From an uncultured Oscillospiraceae bacterium (GTDB taxonomy: Bacteria > Bacillota > Clostridia > Oscillospirales > Acutalibacteraceae), in the NCBI GenBank assembly GCA_959596515.1, contig CAUFXR010000004.1:1-54209 (forward strand): 54,209 nucleotides of DNA, in the 5' to 3' direction. The notes under the pieces were generated by a model. The model was not told where the DNA came from. It worked only from the letters and a program-made list of their open reading frames with translations, and did no database searches. Positions 49,682-54,209 of the stretch are shown one piece after another (the stretch's first letter is position 1; every line of letters begins with the position of its first letter). A program made the translations under genes and the position numbers.

Positions 49682-49729
49682 AAGGAGGGGCAGCTTATTT
49701 ACATTTATGTAAATAAGCTGCCCCTCCTT
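49682..49729 (+). terminator. Very long hairpin terminator ending the cargo operon
   Basis: A 23-bp perfect stem, AAGGAGGGGCAGCTTATTTA to CAT (49682-49704) with its complement at 49707-49729, is followed by TTCGATTTTT. The stem is longer than usual and symmetric, so it could work in both directions. It marks the end of the AT-rich sugar operon. Confidence 0.85.
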
Positions 49730-49739
49730 TTCGATTTTT

Positions 49740-50417
49740 AAGCTTGCAAATATAAAACGAAAAATGCCAGCGATGAAATGAAGGGCTATAGCAGAGATTT
49801 TAGCTTAGGCCAGGAAACAACGAAAGAATGCCTGCTCATATCCTCTTATTACATCAAAGCGAAAAATTCACATGAGCTGAATATATTGATTTTCTAATTT
49901 TACTAATTAAATCACGGTATATATCGTTCAACTATAAGGCGTTGGTTTTAACGATAAAAAGGAAAGAGAATTGTTACACCAAGAATTGGTGTTTTAAGCG
50001 GTTATTTTTGTTTGATGTTTACGGTGACCCGCCCTTGACCAACCTGAATTCCCTAAAAATTCAGATTGATGGAGAAAAGGACTATGGCATATAACAAAGC
50101 TAGAAACGAAAAAAGAATGGTTTAAATGAAAAACAGCAGAAAAAAGTTAAGAGAACTTTGATGTCCTCTAGTAGATTAGTAACTTTCTCACTTTATCTGA
50201 TTCATAAAATTCCTACAGCTTGATGAGGAAGGCCTGGTATACTGCTCTACAGCTATTTTATCTCGGGGATCGCAGAGCCTATTGATTACTAATTTAATTT
50301 TATGAATTTATTAGTCCGGGAGGTATGAGTATGTCAACAAAATAATTTATAAAATAGGTTCCTGTTCCGGCGCTTTTTATCCTTATTGTCCTTATGAAAG
50401 GGCAAAGGTGAGAATCC
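49740..50417. other. Gene-poor decayed stretch between cargo and right arm
   Basis: No intact gene is supported in these 680 bp. The segment 50084-50162 is a decayed ICE gene. A short ATG with a good ribosome site near 50329 (GGGAGGTATGAGTATG) stops after a few codons. The remainder is AT-rich and shows nothing recognisable. Confidence 0.6.
50084..50162 (+). pseudogene. Decayed ICE gene of the 'MAYNKAR' type
   Basis: GGAGAAAAGG lies before an ATG at 50084 that reads MAYNKARNEKRMV and stops. In a neighbouring frame KKEWFK, stop, KTAEKKLREL follows. The combined reading resembles the conserved start MAYNKA-EE--W--WKE-EEKKLRELG of a small regulatory gene found upstream of integrase modules in many Clostridial ICEs (from memory). 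One indel and one Trp-to-stop change would explain it. Confidence 0.6.
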
Positions 50418-50861
50418 ATGGATAAGCGACATTTTTTTCTTTCGGATGTTCCTGAAGATCTTGTTTGTTATTCAGACAGGTATCTGAAAAGGGTCATCAT
50501 AAACGCCAAATACCATTATTACCGCGTACGGAATAAAAGAGAAAAATATGGAATTGTCCTTTTCGATTGGGATTCTTGCTCTGAGGAACTGGGATATGAA
50601 GACCGGGGCTATGAATCGGTGCTGCGCCAGTACATAGAGGTCGATGGCGTTCGCATTCCGGTGCTCGATCCAGATCTTGCCGATGCCCTATTATCGCTGA
50701 CCGAAGTTCAGCGGTTGATACTACTGAAGAATGTCTGTTTAGGCATTCTGCTCAAGGATATTGCCAGCGACCTGCATATCAGCGAACGCATGGTAAGAAA
50801 GCATAAGCATAATGCGATTGAGGCGGTGAAAAGGATGATGAAACATGATACGGAAACATGA
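50418..50861 (+). CDS. Sigma-factor-like regulator of Tn916-type elements
   Basis: 147 residues. The C-terminal half is a sigma region-4 helix-turn-helix: DALLSLTEVQRLILLKNVCLGILLKDIASDLHISERMVRKHKHNAIEAVKRM. The N-terminal half (YLKRVIINAKYHYYRVRNKREKY) has the basic segment seen in Tn916 orf7-type proteins, which activate excision and transfer genes. AAAGGTGAGA lies 6 nt upstream. It overlaps the following gene by 17 bp. Confidence 0.82.
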   Translation: MDKRHFFLSDVPEDLVCYSDRYLKRVIINAKYHYYRVRNKREKYGIVLFDWDSCSEELGYEDRGYESVLRQYIEVDGVRIPVLDPDLADALLSLTEVQRLILLKNVCLGILLKDIASDLHISERMVRKHKHNAIEAVKRMMKHDTET

Positions 50862-51162
50862 ACAGAAACAATCTGCCCCTGTCCCGCCTGCGGAAATCAT
50901 TCTCGATTTGCTCAACGATAAGCCGCGAACAGAGATTGAGCTGCTCGACTACTATAACGGCTATATTCACTCAGCGGCTACCGAGCCTGTCTACACAGTG
51001 GATGGAACTAGGCAAGGAATTTTCATCAACGAAGATTTAGAACAGGAGATTCGTATTGAATTTTTGAAAAGCCTGCCGGTATTACGCCAGAAACTTATTG
51101 AGCTTTTACTATCGGATCAGACAGTGCTTGTCTTATTCAAAAAAGACACTGGACAAGAATAA
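50845..51162 (+). CDS. Small helix-turn-helix protein (HTH_16-like)
   Basis: 105 residues. The segment PPAEIILDLLNDKPRTEIELLDYYNGYI followed by FINEDLEQEIRIEFLKSLPVLRQKLIELL resembles the Tn916 orf8 / HTH_16 family that pairs with the sigma-like protein before it. Translation is coupled to the upstream gene through a 17-bp overlap. It probably works with that protein in controlling excision. Confidence 0.75.
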   Translation: MIRKHEQKQSAPVPPAEIILDLLNDKPRTEIELLDYYNGYIHSAATEPVYTVDGTRQGIFINEDLEQEIRIEFLKSLPVLRQKLIELLLSDQTVLVLFKKDTGQE

Positions 51163-51426
51163 CCTTTCGGATTATCTTCCGATACATTATATTCAAGAAT
51201 CACCCCTTGTTGTACCTTGACAAAAATGCTGCTTTGAGCGGCATCATGGTAATATGCTGTGTAACAATCCGGCGAGCGGCGCCTGAATGCGATAATCCGT
51301 TCCGTGACAAAGAACGGCCGCCATGACCCGGAATAATGAGCCTTGCCGATACGCTTGCGGCGCCGCTTTATTGATGCGGCTGCGGATACCTGGTTTGCGG
51401 GTCTATCCGTAATGCGGGATTGGGAT

Positions 51427-51453
51427 AACTTTGTGCACCCGTTGCACAAAGTT
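51427..51453. promoter_or_regulatory. 11-bp inverted repeat matching the one after parB
   Basis: AACTTTGTGCA (51427-51437) and TGCACAAAGTT (51443-51453) surround CCCGT. The palindrome arms are identical to 6859-6885 in the left arm and only the loop differs. A common binding protein acting near both ends of the element is the likeliest reading. Confidence 0.7.
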
Positions 51454-51602
51454 CCCAAACAGTCGTCCGGCGCAGCGTATCCCTTGTTTGGATGGGGCCG
51501 AAAAAATCCATTCCAGGCAAATTGAAAAAATTTTTTCTTTCCCTTTTCCCTTTGTTTCTGCGCTTTAAGCTCTCCCTTTTCCGAAAAAGGAAAAAGCGAA
51601 AT

Positions 51603-51630
51603 TTGACAACTTCTTGATCTCATATAAAAT
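51603..51630 (+). promoter_or_regulatory. Promoter of the xis-int operon
   Basis: Perfect TTGACA (51603-51608), a 16-bp spacer and TAAAAT (51625-51630), 20 bp upstream of the excisionase start and directly before its GGGAGG site. Confidence 0.65.
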
Positions 51631-51650
51631 TTAAGAAGGGAGGTCCTCTC

Positions 51651-51869
51651 ATGGATAAAATGCTCTATACGGTCAAGGAGGTTGCTGAAATTATACACTC
51701 AAATACAAACTATGTGTACGAATTGATACGTCGAGGCTTTTTACCGGCCATGAAGCTCGGTTGTTATAAAGTCAGAGCAGAAGCACTGAAGAAATTCCTT
51801 GTAGAGTCAGAAGGTAAGGATTTGACCGATTTAGCCGCCATTAAAGAACTTCCCACAAAAAATAAATAA
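51651..51869 (+). CDS. xis: Excisionase (MerR-type winged helix)
   Basis: 72 residues. MLYTVKEVAEIIHSNTNYVYELIRRGFLPAMKLGCYKVRAEALKKFL is the typical excisionase/DNA-binding domain of Tn916-like elements: helix-turn-helix, then a wing with LG-YKVR. GGGAGG lies 7 nt upstream. It is followed after 13 bp by the integrase gene. The protein should direct the integrase toward excision. Confidence 0.88.
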   Translation: MDKMLYTVKEVAEIIHSNTNYVYELIRRGFLPAMKLGCYKVRAEALKKFLVESEGKDLTDLAAIKELPTKNK

Positions 51870-51882
51870 AGGAGGTCAAAAA

Positions 51883-53331
51883 GTGGCACAAGTCACCTGT
51901 ATGAAACGAGGAAACTACTGGCAGTATCGTTTCGAAGGTGCAAAGATCGGAGGAAAACGAAAACGATTTACTAAAGGAGGATTTGCAACCAAAAAAGAAG
52001 CCATGCAAGCAGGCACCAAAGCTTTGGCTGAGTATAACAATAGCGGCTTGGCCTTTGTTCCTTCGGAAATCAGCTTTTCCGACTATCTCGATTTTTGGAT
52101 GAAAGAATACTGCCAAATCAATTTGAAGGAGGACACATGCACAGGGTATCAAAAACGTATCAAAAATCATATCCGACCTGCCTTAGGGCATTATAAGCTG
52201 AAGTCATTGTCACCAGCGGTAATACAATCATTCCTCAATGATAAATTCAACGCAGGTTACAGTCGAAATTCGCTGATTGTCCTGAAGAGCATCCTATCTG
52301 GCTGCCTTACCTATGCAATCGAACCACTTGGATTCATTCAGACAAATCCCGCATTGATGGTTAAACTTCCGTCCAAGCGGGCGACACCTGAAGCACCTAC
52401 TCGTAAAAAAGTCAGAGAGGTAGTCCCACCAGACCGTTGGAATCAGATCGTAACGAGATTTCCTTATGGTCATTCCTGTCACATACCACTGCTACTTGCA
52501 TATCGTTGTGGGCTCAGACTTGGAGAAGCCTTTGCCGTTACCTGGGATGATGTGGACTTTGAAAACCACGTCTTGCGTATTAACAAACAGGTACAGGATA
52601 TAGATGGCTTTTGGACTTTTTGCAATCCCAAATACGATTCATTCCGAGACATCAAGTTAGACGATTTCATGGTTGAAACACTTTGGAAAGCAAAGGTGCA
52701 ACAGGATCGAGCCCGATTATACTACGATGAGTATTACACGCACTTATACGAAAACGAGGAACACCAGATCGTTACGCAAGGAGATAATACTAGCCAGGAG
52801 ATCAGACTAGTCAATGTCCGTGAGAATGGAACGTATATCCAGCCCCGTGTTATGCAGCATTGCAGCCGCGTGATTCACTATGATATGGGATACAAAAGTT
52901 TCGACTTCCACTCATTGCGGCACACGCATACCACAATGCTTCTGGAAAACGGAGCGGCAATTAAAGACGTTCAACATCGACTGGGGCATAAAAATATTCA
53001 AGTGACCTTACAGACCTATGCGCACCTTACACAGAAGATGCAGAATCGGACAGTTGAAATTTTGAATCAGATTCCCATTGATAGTTCTTGTACTCCAGAT
53101 TTACCCGAAAAAAGTGCAGAAGCAGCCATTTTTACCCCGGATTTTGAATCAGATTTACCCTGCGGGAACAGTGAAAAATCCAGTATTTATGCGACTTCAA
53201 GAGATCATGTTGCTCAGGTTGGGGTACAAAATTGTACCCCAGATAGAATTTTGGGGTACAAAAGGGGTACAAACCAGAAAATCTTACCCCTAAATACGAG
53301 TTTTAAAAGCAAAAAAAGAGCCGCCAAGTAG
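51883..53331 (+). CDS. int: Tyrosine recombinase integrase (Tn916 family)
   Basis: 482 residues from GTG 51883 (AAGGAGG upstream). The N-terminal arm-binding domain (about 1-55, MKRGNYWQYRFEGAKIGGKRKRFTKGGFATKKEA) is of the AP2-like type; a core-binding domain follows (about 63-160). Catalytic residues are Arg212 (YRCGLRLGEA), His343 and Arg346 (HSLRHTH), His369 (LGHKN) and the nucleophile Tyr379 (TYAHLT); Lys250 is a likely fifth. About 95 residues extend past the catalytic domain; this tail is encoded over the putative arm sites (53221-53272). The enzyme integrates the element into the GGGtGRT gene end. Confidence 0.95.
   Translation: MAQVTCMKRGNYWQYRFEGAKIGGKRKRFTKGGFATKKEAMQAGTKALAEYNNSGLAFVPSEISFSDYLDFWMKEYCQINLKEDTCTGYQKRIKNHIRPALGHYKLKSLSPAVIQSFLNDKFNAGYSRNSLIVLKSILSGCLTYAIEPLGFIQTNPALMVKLPSKRATPEAPTRKKVREVVPPDRWNQIVTRFPYGHSCHIPLLLAYRCGLRLGEAFAVTWDDVDFENHVLRINKQVQDIDGFWTFCNPKYDSFRDIKLDDFMVETLWKAKVQQDRARLYYDEYYTHLYENEEHQIVTQGDNTSQEIRLVNVRENGTYIQPRVMQHCSRVIHYDMGYKSFDFHSLRHTHTTMLLENGAAIKDVQHRLGHKNIQVTLQTYAHLTQKMQNRTVEILNQIPIDSSCTPDLPEKSAEAAIFTPDFESDLPCGNSEKSSIYATSRDHVAQVGVQNCTPDRILGYKRGTNQKILPLNTSFKSKKRAAK
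53221..53272 (+). promoter_or_regulatory. Right cluster of putative integrase arm-binding sites
   Basis: The 9-mer GGGGTACAA occurs at 53221-53229, 53253-53261 and 53264-53272, and inverted (TTGTACCCC) at 53232-53240. The first and inverted copies form the perfect 20-bp palindrome GGGGTACAAAATTGTACCCC. The last two copy the left-arm pair with the same 11-bp phase. The cluster lies inside the 3' end of the integrase gene, about 105 bp from the att duplication. Confidence 0.68.
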
Positions 53332-53376
53332 GCGACCCTTTTTCGGAATAAATCCAGTATTCATGTGGCTTTAAGC

Positions 53377-54209
53377 CTATTTCTTCAAGCCCTCGTAAAC
53401 CGCCACAGCGCAGGCAACGGTAGCGCCGACCATGGGGTTGTTGCCCATGCCCATCAGGCCCATCATTTCCACGTGGGCAGGAACAGAGGAAGAACCGGCA
53501 AACTGGGCGTCGCCATGCATACGGCCCATGGAGTCGGTCAAGCCGTAAGAGGCAGGACCGGCGGCCATGTTGTCGGGATGCAGGGTACGGCCGGTGCCGC
53601 CGCCGGAAGCGACGGAGAAGTACTTCTTGCCGTTTTCCAAAGCCCACTTCTTATAGGTGCCGGCTACCAGATGCTGGAACCGGGTGGGGTTGGTGGAGTT
53701 ACCGGTGATGGAAACGTCTACGCCTTCGTACTTGCAGATGGCTACGCCTTCCAGTACGTCGTTAGCGCCGTAGCACTTTACAGCGGCTCTCTCGCCGGTG
53801 GAGAAAGGTCTCTCCTCAACGATTTTCAGCTCGCCGGTATAGAAATCGAAGTCAGTTTTCACATAGGTGAAACCGTTGATTCTAGAGATGATATAGGCGG
53901 CGTCTTTGCCCAGACCGTTCAGGATAACCCGCAGGGGCTCTTTTCTGGCACGGTTGGCGGTACGGGCGATGCCGATAGCGCCTTCCGCGGCGGCAAAGGA
54001 CTCATGACCGGCCAGGAAAGCGAAGCACTTGGTTTCGTCTCTCAGCAGCATGGCGCCCAGGTTACCATGGCCCAAGCCAACGTTTCTCTGCTCGGCCACA
54101 GAGCCGGGCACGGTAAAGGCTTCCAGACCGATACCGATAGCGGCGGCGGCGTCAGAAGCGGTCTGCACATTCTTCTTAATGGCGACGGCGCAGCCCAGGG
54201 TATAAGCCC
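53377..54209 (-). CDS. GGGtGRT protein (5' end beyond window), 3' end rebuilt by the element
   Basis: The frame is open to the right edge (beginning AYTLGCAVAIKKNV), so the N terminus is missing. The signature SGGGTGRTLHPDNMAAGP gives the family its name; GLGHGNLGAMLLRD and LAGHESFAAAEG are other conserved blocks. Function of this family is not established. The last 22 codons and TAG stop (53377-53446) belong to the integrated element and encode exactly the same residues as the displaced original (4824-4893), so the protein sequence is preserved, but its native terminator is now 48.5 kb away. Confidence 0.92.
   Translation of the reverse strand, partial: AYTLGCAVAIKKNVQTASDAAAAIGIGLEAFTVPGSVAEQRNVGLGHGNLGAMLLRDETKCFAFLAGHESFAAAEGAIGIARTANRARKEPLRVILNGLGKDAAYIISRINGFTYVKTDFDFYTGELKIVEERPFSTGERAAVKCYGANDVLEGVAICKYEGVDVSITGNSTNPTRFQHLVAGTYKKWALENGKKYFSVASGGGTGRTLHPDNMAAGPASYGLTDSMGRMHGDAQFAGSSSVPAHVEMMGLMGMGNNPMVGATVACAVAVYEGLKK
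53378..53446. other. attR duplication with 18-bp core (53429-53446)
   Basis: This block matches 4825-4893 at 65 of 69 positions. The core ACCATGGGGTTGTTGCCC is identical; mismatches lie at four positions outside it and are synonymous in the GGGtGRT frame. The left boundary of homology is 1 bp into the stop codon. Confidence 0.88.

Larger units (their letters stand above)
51163..51650. other. Regulatory spacer upstream of excisionase
   Basis: A 488-bp interval without a supported gene. It contains the shared palindrome (51427-51453), several GC-rich inverted repeats (for example around CGGCCGCC at 51316), a purine/pyrimidine-biased stretch (51525-51600) and the excisionase promoter (51603-51630). 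The minus-strand open frame through it has no ribosome site. Confidence 0.55.
4894..53446. mobile_element. Integrated conjugative-type element (~48.5 kb) in the GGGtGRT gene
   Basis: The element is bounded by the att duplication, with excisionase and tyrosine integrase at the right end and parA/parB at the left. It carries T4SS-type genes (pilin-like, TrbL/VirB6-like, M23 peptidase), a Tn916-type regulator pair, a Rad52/SbcC/primase module and a 22-kb AT-rich sugar-utilisation island. Relaxase, VirD4 and VirB4 genes are not visible in the interval, so it is either a decayed ICE or one that depends on a helper. The left arm is clearly richer in GC than the island, which indicates at least two origins. 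Confidence 0.88.

Noticed and set aside
51117..51698. Minus-strand open frame of 193 codons upstream of xis
   Set aside because: No ribosome site; it spans the promoter and palindrome of the xis region and ends inside the upstream HTH gene.
53315..53346. Possible terminator just after the integrase stop
   Set aside because: The GCCGCC/GGCGAC stem has a mismatch after four pairs and an uncertain T-run; not strong enough to annotate.

Overview
The window looks like a gut-type Clostridia genome (Firmicutes, probably Oscillospirales or a relative). The evidence is AGGAGG-type ribosome sites, Clostridia-typical families (GGGtGRT protein, a DUF6483-like protein, YesM/YesN regulators) and a Tn916/Tn1549-style integrative element. 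No rRNA or tRNA gene was seen.

Layout. (1) Positions 1-4823 are chromosome, all genes on the minus strand: a secreted Gly/Asn-rich protein built of 54-residue repeats (partial), deoxyribose-phosphate aldolase, a structured intergenic stretch, a ribokinase-family sugar kinase, a DUF6483-like protein, a short promoter-to-terminator transcription unit, a degenerate ~42-bp tandem repeat and a terminator. (2) Positions 4894-53446 (about 48.5 kb) are an integrated element inserted in the 3' end of the GGGtGRT gene. A 69-bp copy of the gene end lies at each side (4825-4893 and 53378-53446). The 18-bp core is identical and the four mismatches outside it are all synonymous, so the host protein is restored. 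(3) Positions 53377-54209 hold the rest of the GGGtGRT gene, open at the window edge.

Inside the element, the left arm (5.1-27.1 kb, GC-rich) carries parA/parB, a lipoprotein, a 1,411-residue thioester/Cna-B surface adhesin, a pilin-like protein, a TrbL/VirB6-like channel protein, an M23 peptidase, an N6-adenine-type methyltransferase, a sigma-like factor, a Rad52-type annealing protein, an SbcC-like ATPase, a primase-like protein and several unknowns. No relaxase, VirD4 coupling protein or VirB4 ATPase is visible, so transfer functions look incomplete. The right arm (50.4-53.3 kb) has two small Tn916-type regulators, an excisionase and a tyrosine integrase.

Between the arms is an AT-rich cargo island (27.5-49.7 kb). 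It starts next to a group II intron remnant (domains V and VI only) and ends in a 23-bp-stem hairpin. It encodes a giant cell-wall-anchored GH2 glycosidase with discoidin-type modules, a YesM/YesN two-component system, two degenerate IS256-like copies, a sugar ABC importer lacking its ATPase, an FAD-dependent oxidoreductase, a GH38-like protein whose catalytic nucleophile is replaced by Phe, a HAD phosphatase and a DUF5054/GH38-clan protein. I read this as a mobile glycan-utilisation locus: surface cleavage by GH2, uptake by the ABC importer, then intracellular processing that combines a flavoenzyme with two GH38-clan proteins. That combination is the most novel system here; its chemistry is inferred, not shown.
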